Assembly (NCBI GenBank): GCA_016720655.1 | Contig: JADKKE010000005.1 | Location: forward strand, 124,001-188,000 | From: Bacteroidota bacterium | GTDB lineage: Bacteria > Bacteroidota > Bacteroidia > AKYH767-A > 2013-40CM-41-45 | DNA length: 64,000 bases | Direction of reading: 5' to 3' | Part shown: in pieces, positions 9,202-17,863 of the stretch | How positions within the stretch are numbered: position 1 is the stretch's first letter | Layout of the letters: each line of letters starts with the position of its first letter | Notes under the pieces: model-generated | Seen by the model: only the letters and a program-made list of their open reading frames with translations | Told to the model about the DNA's origin: nothing | Database searches by the model: none | Program-made: the position numbers and the translations under genes

Positions 9202-11562
9202 CTAGCGGATCGTTATCTTGCCTGCATGCGTTTCTCCGCTCACTGAATTAATCAGCCTGAAGAAATATAATCCGCCTGACAGGTTGCCTTTATTTAAGGT
9301 GTATTGTTCGTTGTTCGTTGTGGCTCTCAGCACTTCTTTGCCGGATAGATCAACCAATGTGATGATCATCTGTTCAGATTTATCATTTCGGAAAATGAAC
9401 TGCCCGGTCTTATCCATTGGATTTGGATAGAACGTCACTGCATTGTCGATTTCAATCGCATGATCCAAACCAACAGGAATCTGGTTCACCATCGTATTCC
9501 AGGTAATGTTCGTTTCAATCGCAGGATTTTGATCGAAGTAAATAAAGGCCTGGTTCTCGATTCTGGTTGGATCAGGCAGGTTTGCCATCGGATGAATACG
9601 ATAACGCACATACCCATGACTGTTCGGCTCATCCACATTACTGTCAGGAAGCAAAATATTATTGTAAAGGAAGGTCACAGCCCTGTTGCTATCGATTTCA
9701 ACTTCAACAGTATGACTCGAAGCAAGTAATTCGAAAGTAGAAAGATCCAATGAAACATCTATAGTATCACGAATGAAAACTGTAAATGCCGTGTCATTTC
9801 CTGAGTTCTGGAAACGGATTAAATAATCCAGTGAGTCCGACAATAATGTGTAATGCATTACATCATCGACACCTTCCGGAGTGACTGCTTTGTCATTCGG
9901 GTCAAAGGAACAACGAACTACTGTGGTGAATCGCGGACTACTTTCAGAATACATAATGGTGCCGGATCCATTCGTCACATCAATATGGGTGTCGTACCAG
10001 ATTGTGCTTCCAACTCCCGGATTCACCATGGTAAGAGAAATGCTTCTTGTTTCCATGGGCTGCAAATTACTGAAGGTCCAGAAAGTTGTGTCGCCATTCC
10101 AGGAATTGCGTGGAGGGTTCACATATCCAAAAATAATATTCGGGCTATGAACCATGTAAATTGTTCCTTGTGCAACTGCATTGCTTCGATTCGTATATGT
10201 AATAAAGGAAGTGACCGATTGATTGCAACGCATAAATGCCGGATTAAAATAAATGTTCGTAGTGTAATCAGGCAAGGTTGATCTTAATCCAAAATCAAAT
10301 CCTCCCTGGTTCCCGGTATTTGTAAATGTATAACTCGGCTGACTGGAGACAACAAATTGCCCGACGGAAGGAACCCATGTTGCTGTATGCGTTCCAAGTG
10401 CCGCTCCAAAAGTATAATCACCATTTGCATCTGAGAAAGCCAATGAATTATCCGGTGTGAGCTGGATCTTTTGATTTGAAATCGGAACTTCACCTGTATC
10501 AAATTGCCCATTGCTATTTGCATCATAATAGACATGTCCGGTGAGATAAGATGGCGGAGGTGTAACAATGAGGGCATCTTGCAATATCCACTGTTGATTG
10601 CTAATATAAAGTGTCAACTGGTACGTTCCAGCAACCACAGAAAGTGGAATAGTATATAGAAACTGAACCCTGTTGGTATCCAGAATTGTGAAGGAATTGA
10701 TAGGGACGCTATACGAGTTGAAGTTTGTCTGATTGGTAAGGTATGCATAGCTGATATTACCATATGGATTAGCACCTGTGAGAAATAAATCCCTGGAAAC
10801 TACAGTTGAATTAAGGTTCTGTCCCTGAAATGCAGTACCCGGAGCCATGCTGACCAGACCATCAACGCCACCGAAATCAAGACCGGAAATATTTGCACTG
10901 TTAACAGTGACTGTGTACGATGCGGAATCGGAATTCAGAACATAATTAGCAGATGTTGAATGACTCCATGCAACTGTATAAGATCCATTCATCACTCCAA
11001 AGCTATAATCTCCACTCGCATTCGAATACGCAGTTTGACTTCCCGGATTTAAAATTACTACTTGATTACTTAAGCCCGCCTCTCCAACATCATAAATACC
11101 GTTAAAATTTGCATCGAAATATATTTTTCCGGTGATATATCCATCCGGTGGATTTATTGTAAAGCATGCAGGTAATGTAAAGGTTTGCAAATTACTACCC
11201 CAGAAATTCACATCCGTTGTAGTAACCACAAGATCATAAACACCTGTCACCTGATTTCCGGGAATATTAAATACCAGAGTTGCAGTATTCGGATCGACAT
11301 AGGTACACGCTCCATTCCACCATCCTGTTCCAAAATCCATTATGGAAAGTACATTCACTCCTGCCCCCTGTTCGAGATGCACTTCATAAATATTACCGCT
11401 TTCTGTGATGGCGTATTGAAAAAGTCCGGCAGATGTAATCGTAGTTGTTAGATTATTTTGAGTTGCAAATCCTGAATTCGGATTGATACCAGTGAGCTGT
11501 GCGCTAACTGAAAAAGAAAACAGTAGGAAAAATACTGAGGAGTAGAGTAGTTTCATGGACAT
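9202..11562 (-). CDS. Secreted SdrD_B-like / DUF7619-type protein with T9SS type A domain (paralogue 3 of 3)
   Basis: This 786-aa protein starts at 11562 (MSMKLL) or, equally plausibly, at 11556 (MKLLYSSVFFLLFSF), with a signal peptide ending near SVSAQL. The domain order is as in the two downstream paralogues: IPT-like region (LTGINPNSGFATQN), SdrD_B-like modules with DANFNGIYDVGEAG and DANSNGQFDTGEVPI, a DUF7619-type block from CSFDPNDKAVTPEG, and a T9SS type A sorting domain. It is the first gene of the array in transcription order. The 213-bp gap upstream of it, shared with the 3' end of the aldehyde dehydrogenase gene, holds a TAATTTTG box on the minus strand at 11682-11675 but no convincing -33 element. 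Confidence 0.85.
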   Translation of the reverse strand: MSMKLLYSSVFFLLFSFSVSAQLTGINPNSGFATQNNLTTTITSAGLFQYAITESGNIYEVHLEQGAGVNVLSIMDFGTGWWNGACTYVDPNTATLVFNIPGNQVTGVYDLVVTTTDVNFWGSNLQTFTLPACFTINPPDGYITGKIYFDANFNGIYDVGEAGLSNQVVILNPGSQTAYSNASGDYSFGVMNGSYTVAWSHSTSANYVLNSDSASYTVTVNSANISGLDFGGVDGLVSMAPGTAFQGQNLNSTVVSRDLFLTGANPYGNISYAYLTNQTNFNSYSVPINSFTILDTNRVQFLYTIPLSVVAGTYQLTLYISNQQWILQDALIVTPPPSYLTGHVYYDANSNGQFDTGEVPISNQKIQLTPDNSLAFSDANGDYTFGAALGTHTATWVPSVGQFVVSSQPSYTFTNTGNQGGFDFGLRSTLPDYTTNIYFNPAFMRCNQSVTSFITYTNRSNAVAQGTIYMVHSPNIIFGYVNPPRNSWNGDTTFWTFSNLQPMETRSISLTMVNPGVGSTIWYDTHIDVTNGSGTIMYSESSPRFTTVVRCSFDPNDKAVTPEGVDDVMHYTLLSDSLDYLIRFQNSGNDTAFTVFIRDTIDVSLDLSTFELLASSHTVEVEIDSNRAVTFLYNNILLPDSNVDEPNSHGYVRYRIHPMANLPDPTRIENQAFIYFDQNPAIETNITWNTMVNQIPVGLDHAIEIDNAVTFYPNPMDKTGQFIFRNDKSEQMIITLVDLSGKEVLRATTNNEQYTLNKGNLSGGLYFFRLINSVSGETHAGKITIR

Positions 11563-11775
11563 GAGATTTAGAAAGAACGATTGAAAGGTAGAAAAAGCTA
11601 AGACTCCTGCTATCTACATATTGTTCAATCGACTAAAAATATTGGCGAATGAAAAGTTTGGAATAAAAAATCTTCAAAATTAACCTGAAAACAAGGTCGT
11701 CTGGAGTGAAAATATTGGCGAAAATTCAAATAAAAATCATGTATAAAGCCTAATTCCTACTCCAATTCATTCACA

Positions 11776-13128
11776 TTAACGTATATAAACTGTTTTTTGA
11801 TTTACAAATTCCATCATTCCTTCTCTTGATAATTCCCTTCCATATCCGCTTCTCTTAACACCCCCAAAAGGCAATGCCGGGTCTGATTTTACAAAATCAT
11901 TCACGAAAACATTTCCGGTTTCAAAAAGAGGAATCATTTTTTTTACTCTATGAATATTGCCTGTCCAAATTGAAACACCCAACCCATATTTTGAATCGTT
12001 CGCAACACGTATCGCGTCTTCTTCGCTTCGAACAATCACAACAGACCATACCGGACCAAACACTTCTTCCCTGTAGCTCCTGATTTCCGGTCCAACACCG
12101 GTGAGAACTACGGGTTGAACAAAATTTCCGTTCCCTGCCGGAACCTTCATTCCAAAATGCGCAATCGCTCCTTCGCGAATAGAGTCTTCAATCTGCTTTT
12201 TTACTTTGTCGGCAAGATCCTTCCTTGCCATCGGACCAATTTCGGTTGACGGATCCATGGGATCACCGACTTTCAATTTTTTCACTCCGGCGATAAGTCC
12301 GGCAATAAAATCATTCGCTGCTGACCCAACGACAATAAATCGTTTGGCAGCATTGCAGGCTTGTCCGCCATTAATACTTCTGGACCGAATCGCTGCAACA
12401 ACTGCATTTTCAATATCTGCATCTTCAAAGACTACAAAGGGATCATTCCCTCCGAGTTCCATTACAGATTTTTTCAAATGCTGGCCGGCCAATGATGCAA
12501 GATGAGAACCTGTACTATCACTTCCTGTAAAACTCAAGCCGGCCATACGTTCATCACCAATGACGAGAGCAGCATCTTCATTTGTCAGAAAATGATTGCT
12601 GAAAAGATGATCGGGGAACCCCGACTGCAAGAATAATTCTTCAATTTTAGCAGCACATTGAGGAACATTTGGAGCATGTTTTAGAAGGATGCCATTCCCG
12701 GCGAATACTGCTGGCACCGCACATCGAAAGACCTGCCAGAATGGGAAGTTCCAGGGCATGATCAGAAAAATCAGGCCCAGTGGTTCATGGCTCACATAAC
12801 TTTCCAGGGCATCTGTTTTTACAGTTCTGGGCTCAAGAAAAAGACTTGCATTTTCAATGTAATACCGGATGGCGCCGGCTGATTTTTTTATTTCCAATAC
12901 AGCTTCCGACAATGGTTTACCCATCTCTGTTGTAATCAGCTGAGCAAGTTGTGTTCTTTGCTCCGTCATCATCATATGCAGACGTTCAAAACACTCAACT
13001 CGCTCCGGGATCGATTTTTTTCTCCATTCTAAAAATGCATTCTGACAAACATCAAAATCCGGCAATGCTCCGAAAGGATAATTTTTCAATTCCTGATTCG
13101 TAAATGGATTGACTGAAGCGTAAAGCAT
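11776..13128 (-). CDS. Aldehyde dehydrogenase, succinate-semialdehyde dehydrogenase (Sad/GabD-like) type
   Basis: This 450-aa cytoplasmic enzyme of the ALDH superfamily oxidises an aldehyde to the acid with NAD(P)+. The cofactor/substrate motif PWNFPFWQVFR lies near residue 124, the general base Glu224 in MELGGNDP, and the nucleophile Cys258 in NGGQACNAAKR. The 34-residue spacing between Glu and Cys is the family norm. FTGSDSTGSHLA is the cofactor loop and FGGVKRSGYGRELS the C-terminal signature. The opening (SVNPFTNQELKNYPF) and the short length match the NAD-dependent succinate-semialdehyde dehydrogenase subgroup, which feeds 4-aminobutyrate carbon into the TCA cycle, but the substrate cannot be fixed from sequence. 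No GABA transaminase is adjacent. It is divergent from the SpoIIE genes, 164 bp apart. Confidence 0.88.
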   Translation of the reverse strand: MLYASVNPFTNQELKNYPFGALPDFDVCQNAFLEWRKKSIPERVECFERLHMMMTEQRTQLAQLITTEMGKPLSEAVLEIKKSAGAIRYYIENASLFLEPRTVKTDALESYVSHEPLGLIFLIMPWNFPFWQVFRCAVPAVFAGNGILLKHAPNVPQCAAKIEELFLQSGFPDHLFSNHFLTNEDAALVIGDERMAGLSFTGSDSTGSHLASLAGQHLKKSVMELGGNDPFVVFEDADIENAVVAAIRSRSINGGQACNAAKRFIVVGSAANDFIAGLIAGVKKLKVGDPMDPSTEIGPMARKDLADKVKKQIEDSIREGAIAHFGMKVPAGNGNFVQPVVLTGVGPEIRSYREEVFGPVWSVVIVRSEEDAIRVANDSKYGLGVSIWTGNIHRVKKMIPLFETGNVFVNDFVKSDPALPFGGVKRSGYGRELSREGMMEFVNQKTVYIR

Positions 13129-13292
13129 GATTAAATAAAATTACAATCAAGCTGAGGCTTTGAAACAGGAAAGGCAAAAATTTTCAAACAAAGCCTGATA
13201 ATTCACTCTGTATTAGCAATATTCCTTTCCATAATGTAATTTCCGAACCTGAAAAGCTCTTCTCCCCTTCTTAACCATGAACTTTTGAAATA

Positions 13293-15506
13293 ATGAAAGG
13301 CTCCAGCAATCGAGTTAACATTTTCTTTCTGGCGATCCTTCGTTTGGCGCTTGCCTGGATCATGATTCCGGACTCCACATCTCTCACGGCAGGATCACTG
13401 GACACTTTGCATTGGGACAAACTGAAAAAAGGTCATGACCTCCTGGGACATTGGTATTTCAAAATGGGAGATTCTCTCGCCTGGGCTTCTCCATCGTATG
13501 ATGATAGCCAGTGGAACACTCTCATTGGTGATTCCGCCCAGGAAGCAGCGGATTCAATATACAAGGAATTCTACGGTGTCGCCTGGTTCCGTACGCATAT
13601 CTGGATTGATAGTAGTGTAGCATCCAAAATGCTCGCACTTTCAAGCAACATCATTGGAGCTTGCGAAATTTATATCGACGGAAAACTTGTACGAACTATC
13701 GGGACTCTGGCCGTGGATGGTAAAACTGAAAAGTCAGGATTTACTATAAAAGCGACACCATACCCATTCACCCTGGATCAAGAGGGCGAACACTTACTTG
13801 CCTTTCGCATTTCCAATCTTTCTGAAAAAGAAAAAACCTATTATATCAATTTTGGATCCAATATTGGAGTTATTGAATTTGCTGCAGAGATCAGTCAGCT
13901 CGAAACAGAAATAGAGCACCTGGTGGATTTCAGCCAGGAATCGAAAATCCTGATTTTATCCGGAATATTTATTACCCTGTCTCTCTTTCATTTCGTAATG
14001 TTCTTGTATTACAGAAAAAACCGGACTAATTTATATTACAGCCTGTTTACAGCCCTTCTCTTTTTCATCTTCTTTGGAGCTTACCTGATCATCCGTGGCG
14101 CAGATCTTCAAACCACACAACAGTTAGCTCTTCTGGAAATCTGTGCAGTTTTTCTTGTGCCAATGTTTTTTCTTGCCTTGCTATACCAGGTTTTCTACAA
14201 ACGACTTTTATTGATTTACTGGATTCTATTGACTGTCTTGCTTGCCGCAGGATATTTTTTGTTTTTCACTGAAAATGAAGGTCTGGGGCTTTCTTTGCTT
14301 ATTGGTTTCATCATCACCATCATTGTCGAAACCATCCGCATTTTTATCCGTGCATTTGTAAAGAAAAAAGATGGAGCAGGCATTTTTCTATTGGGAATTT
14401 TTATTCCTCCTCTGGGCACCTTTGGTTTATGGATTATTCGTGAGATCCTTGGGAAAATGGGATATGCTGTGTGGGAGAAGAATATGGACGAAGTACTTGG
14501 ACAATTTTTTGGGTACTCTTTACTCTTGAGTGTTTCCGTTTCGATGACCATTTACCTTGCACGGGATTTCGCACGGATGAACAAAAAACTTCAGCAGCAG
14601 TTGAGGGAAATAAAACAATTATTCGAAAAAACCATCGTGCAGGAATCAGAACGTAAACGGATTCTCGAAAACCAGAAATCTGAACTGGAGAGAAAGGTAA
14701 CACTTCGCACTGCTGAAGTCATGCACCAGAAAGCAGAGATCGAGCTTAAAAATCGCGATATCGTCGACAACCTCAATTATGCACGACGCATTCAATCCGC
14801 CATCCTTCCTGAGATAAAACTTATCTATGAAACTCTGCAGGATTCATTCATTCTGTACAAGCCCAAAGATATCGTGAGTGGAGACTTTTACACTTTCTCT
14901 CAGAAAGAAAACCGGGTGATAATTGCTGCTGCGGATTGCACCGGACATGGTGTTACCGGAGCGTTTATGAGCATGATCGGAAGTTCTCACCTCAATCAGA
15001 TCATCAACGAACGCGGTATCACACAACCCGCACAGATTTTAAACCATCTCAATACCGGAATTGCCTCCGCGCTCAAACAGAACGAAACAGAAGTGAATGA
15101 CGGAATGGACATCGCATTGTGCAGTTTCCATCTCGATGAACTTCGCCTTGAATATGCCGGGGCGAATCGTCCATTGTGGCTAATCCGGAACGGAGAGTTG
15201 ACAGAAATCAAACCCGACAAACTGCCGATTGGCGGATTCCGGATTAACCGGGATGCTGTCTTCACCAATCATGAACTAAAGTTGCAAAAAGGAGATGCAA
15301 TCTATCTATTTACCGATGGATTCGCAGATCAATTTGGCGGCACATTCGGCAAAAAAATGCTGTCGAAAAGATTCCGTGAATTATTGATCAGTTTGCAATC
15401 CATTCCAATGTCAGACCAGGAGAAAAAACTTGAACAGTTTTTTAACGAATGGAAGAATTCAATGGAGCAAGTTGATGATGTACTGGTAATCGGTATCCGC
15501 GTTTGA
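13293..15506 (+). CDS. 7TM sensor fused to SpoIIE/PPM serine phosphatase, with extracytoplasmic jelly-roll-like domain (copy 1)
   Basis: The protein has 737 aa. A hydrophobic signal segment (res. about 8-30) precedes an extracytoplasmic region (about 35-195) resembling the sugar-binding jelly roll of GH2 enzymes and sialate esterases (GHWYFKMGDSLAWASPSYDD, GVAWFRTHIWID, IYIDGKLVRTIG). Seven hydrophobic helices follow (about 220-425), then a coiled coil (about 430-495), then a PPM-type SpoIIE phosphatase (about 498-737). Metal-binding acidic residues are seen in DIVSGDFY (D526 region), AADCTGHGVTG, TDGFADQFGG and VDDVLVIG, so the phosphatase should be active. The layout resembles 7TMR-DISM receptors. 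The family dephosphorylates serine on anti-anti-sigma-like partners; none is encoded nearby. A close paralogue follows 109 bp downstream, on the same strand. Confidence 0.85.
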   Translation: MKGSSNRVNIFFLAILRLALAWIMIPDSTSLTAGSLDTLHWDKLKKGHDLLGHWYFKMGDSLAWASPSYDDSQWNTLIGDSAQEAADSIYKEFYGVAWFRTHIWIDSSVASKMLALSSNIIGACEIYIDGKLVRTIGTLAVDGKTEKSGFTIKATPYPFTLDQEGEHLLAFRISNLSEKEKTYYINFGSNIGVIEFAAEISQLETEIEHLVDFSQESKILILSGIFITLSLFHFVMFLYYRKNRTNLYYSLFTALLFFIFFGAYLIIRGADLQTTQQLALLEICAVFLVPMFFLALLYQVFYKRLLLIYWILLTVLLAAGYFLFFTENEGLGLSLLIGFIITIIVETIRIFIRAFVKKKDGAGIFLLGIFIPPLGTFGLWIIREILGKMGYAVWEKNMDEVLGQFFGYSLLLSVSVSMTIYLARDFARMNKKLQQQLREIKQLFEKTIVQESERKRILENQKSELERKVTLRTAEVMHQKAEIELKNRDIVDNLNYARRIQSAILPEIKLIYETLQDSFILYKPKDIVSGDFYTFSQKENRVIIAAADCTGHGVTGAFMSMIGSSHLNQIINERGITQPAQILNHLNTGIASALKQNETEVNDGMDIALCSFHLDELRLEYAGANRPLWLIRNGELTEIKPDKLPIGGFRINRDAVFTNHELKLQKGDAIYLFTDGFADQFGGTFGKKMLSKRFRELLISLQSIPMSDQEKKLEQFFNEWKNSMEQVDDVLVIGIRV

Positions 15507-15615
15507 TATTCGACTATTGAAATTCTTTTGCACGATCAAAAATTCATTGCAGAAATTTATATTCAATAAATACACACTAAATATAATTCCGTATTATTCT
15601 CAGAAGAAGTTTCCA

Positions 15616-17790
15616 ATGAATAAAAAATACTCCTTTCGATTTACCTTTCTTTTCTTTTTTACTCTGCTATTTCTGGTTCCGGAAATTACGGTTAATGCCA
15701 GTTCAAGTACAGACACTTTGGGAGCATCAACCTACTCGAAGATCAAAAATCACTATATTTTCAAAGGATGGAAATTCAAAGCAGGAGATGATTCATCCTG
15801 GTCTTCTCCAAGTACTGTTGATTCAGGCTGGCAGTCTATTCCATTGAGCCCATTGAGTTTTATGGAAGACGGATTACCGGTAAACGACTTCGAAGGAATC
15901 GGCTGGCTGAGAAATCATATCTATGTTGACACAACCCTCATCAATGATACATTGTCCTTGTACCTTGAAACATTCGGAGCAACAGAAGTTTACATTGACG
16001 GGAAATTGATTGCGACATACGGTGTCGTTGGCACTAATGAAGCCACTGAAATTTGTGGTTATTCAAGTGCACCGAAACCGGTCATTTGTCCCCCGCTGAG
16101 TCCGGGCGAACATGTTTTTGCCATGCGCTATTCTAATTTTGGAGGAGCGAGTAAACACTTCTTCAAAAACAATCACACGATCCGGTTTATATTCATCATT
16201 AAAAAATACAAACGAGACAAAGAATACACTGATTTGTATTGGGATCCCATGGCTTCCCTTTTATTGGCAGGCATTTTCCTTGCTTTTAGTGCTCTCCACA
16301 TTGTTTTGTTTTTGTACTACAAACGTGAACGTGCTAATTTTTACTATGGTCTGTTTGCAATTGGATTTTCTGCAATCTTTTTCATCTCCTATATCGAAGA
16401 CAGTGGTACAAACATATTGATGACTAGTATTTTCGATGCCATCACAAAAGGACTGATTGTTCCATTCTGTATTCTGACAATCATCCGATTGCTTTCCCAA
16501 ATTTTTAATAAGAAATCCACGATTGCCTTTTACAGTATGCTTACCCTGGCGATTCTTTACAATCCAATGTCCTGGTTCGATGTGTTTCTGAATGATGAAA
16601 TTTATATCATCATGCTGGTGATCGGAGTCGCTGAAATTATTCGTCAGATCATTCTCGCAATGGTGGAGAAAAAAGAAGGTTCGAGGATTTTTGCCTTTGG
16701 TTTACTTTTCTTTCCAGCCTGTATTGTGGCGACAATTTTCACCATGGGAATTCTCCAGAACTTAAATAATTCAAACTGGAGAAATAGTTTTATCAATGAA
16801 ATGCTGAATTTTATGTTTTATGGTTCAGTTCTCGGTATATCATTCGCAATGACCATTTATCTCGCCAGAGATTTTTCGAAAATCAACAAAAAACTTTCTG
16901 CACAGCTTCAGGAAATAAAATCACTCTTCAACAAGACAATCGAACAGGAATCTGAAAAAAAGAAAATTCTCGAAGGGCAAAAATCTGAATTGGAACAACA
17001 AGTAAAAATACGCACATCCGAACTCGAGCAAAAAAATCGGGACATTCTCGACAACCTGCATTACGCGCGAAGAATTCAATCCGCGATTCTTCCGGAAACA
17101 AAACAAATCTTCAATGCGCTCAAAGATGCATTTATCCTGTATCTCCCGAAGGATATTGTGAGTGGCGACTTCTACACTTTTTCATTCCGGAACGAAAAGG
17201 TAATTCTGGCTGCTGCTGACTGTACAGGACATGGGGTCACCGGTGCCTTCATGAGTATGATCGGAAGTTCCCAGCTCAATCAGATAGTCAATGAAAGAGG
17301 AATTACACAACCGGCAAAAATTCTCAATCACCTGAATACCGGCATTGTTGAAGCACTCAAGCAAAATCCAACCGAAGTCAACGATGGAATGGATATCGCT
17401 CTTTGCAGTCTTGATTTAACTACGAAAAAACTTGAATATGCGGGAGCCAATCGGCCACTTTGGTTGATCCGTGACAGTGAATGGAAAGAGATCAAGCCGG
17501 ACAAATTGGCTATCGGCGGATTCCGTTTGAAAGAAGATATGAGTTTTACGAATCACGAATTGCAGTTGCACAAAGGAGACATCATTTATCTTTTTTCGGA
17601 TGGTTATGCCGATCAATTTGGAGGAGAAGACGGAAAAAAAATGTTGTCCAAACGATTCCGCGACAAATTGTTTTCAATGCAAAGCATGATCATGCGCGAA
17701 CAGGAGAAAGAACTACTTTCTTATTTCAATAACTGGAAAGGCACTCACGATCAGGTTGATGATGTTCTTGTAATCGGCATTCGGATATGA
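15616..17790 (+). CDS. 7TM sensor fused to SpoIIE/PPM serine phosphatase, with extracytoplasmic jelly-roll-like domain (copy 2)
   Basis: I placed the start at ATG 15616 (MNKKYSFRFTFLFFFTLLF), giving 724 aa, because it opens directly into a signal peptide; an in-frame ATG at 15517 would add 33 residues with no signal character. The architecture equals copy 1: extracytoplasmic jelly-roll-like domain (YIFKGWKFKAGDDSSW, GIGWLRNHIYVD, VYIDGKLIATYG), seven helices (LLLAGIFLAFSALHIVLFLY onward), a charged coiled coil, then a PPM/SpoIIE phosphatase with DIVSGDFYTF, AAADCTGHGVTGAF, SDGYADQFGG and VDDVLVIGIRI. The phosphatase halves of the two copies are far more alike than the sensor halves, which suggests one output partner and two different signals. 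A bidirectional terminator follows at once. Confidence 0.85.
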   Translation: MNKKYSFRFTFLFFFTLLFLVPEITVNASSSTDTLGASTYSKIKNHYIFKGWKFKAGDDSSWSSPSTVDSGWQSIPLSPLSFMEDGLPVNDFEGIGWLRNHIYVDTTLINDTLSLYLETFGATEVYIDGKLIATYGVVGTNEATEICGYSSAPKPVICPPLSPGEHVFAMRYSNFGGASKHFFKNNHTIRFIFIIKKYKRDKEYTDLYWDPMASLLLAGIFLAFSALHIVLFLYYKRERANFYYGLFAIGFSAIFFISYIEDSGTNILMTSIFDAITKGLIVPFCILTIIRLLSQIFNKKSTIAFYSMLTLAILYNPMSWFDVFLNDEIYIIMLVIGVAEIIRQIILAMVEKKEGSRIFAFGLLFFPACIVATIFTMGILQNLNNSNWRNSFINEMLNFMFYGSVLGISFAMTIYLARDFSKINKKLSAQLQEIKSLFNKTIEQESEKKKILEGQKSELEQQVKIRTSELEQKNRDILDNLHYARRIQSAILPETKQIFNALKDAFILYLPKDIVSGDFYTFSFRNEKVILAAADCTGHGVTGAFMSMIGSSQLNQIVNERGITQPAKILNHLNTGIVEALKQNPTEVNDGMDIALCSLDLTTKKLEYAGANRPLWLIRDSEWKEIKPDKLAIGGFRLKEDMSFTNHELQLHKGDIIYLFSDGYADQFGGEDGKKMLSKRFRDKLFSMQSMIMREQEKELLSYFNNWKGTHDQVDDVLVIGIRI

Positions 17791-17812
17791 GTTCACCGGG
17801 ATTTTCAGAGAC

Positions 17813-17848
17813 AAAAAAACCATCGCCGGAAATGACGATGGTTTTTTT
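17813..17848. terminator. Bidirectional intrinsic terminator between convergent SpoIIE and M4 protease genes
   Basis: A perfect 13-bp inverted repeat, seven A plus CCATCG (17813-17825) and CGATGG plus seven T (17836-17848), has a 10-nt loop. The A and T runs give a U-tract on either strand, so it can stop the plus-strand phosphatase gene and the minus-strand protease gene, which converge here. Confidence 0.9.
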
Positions 17849-17863
17849 GATCCGAAGGACTGG

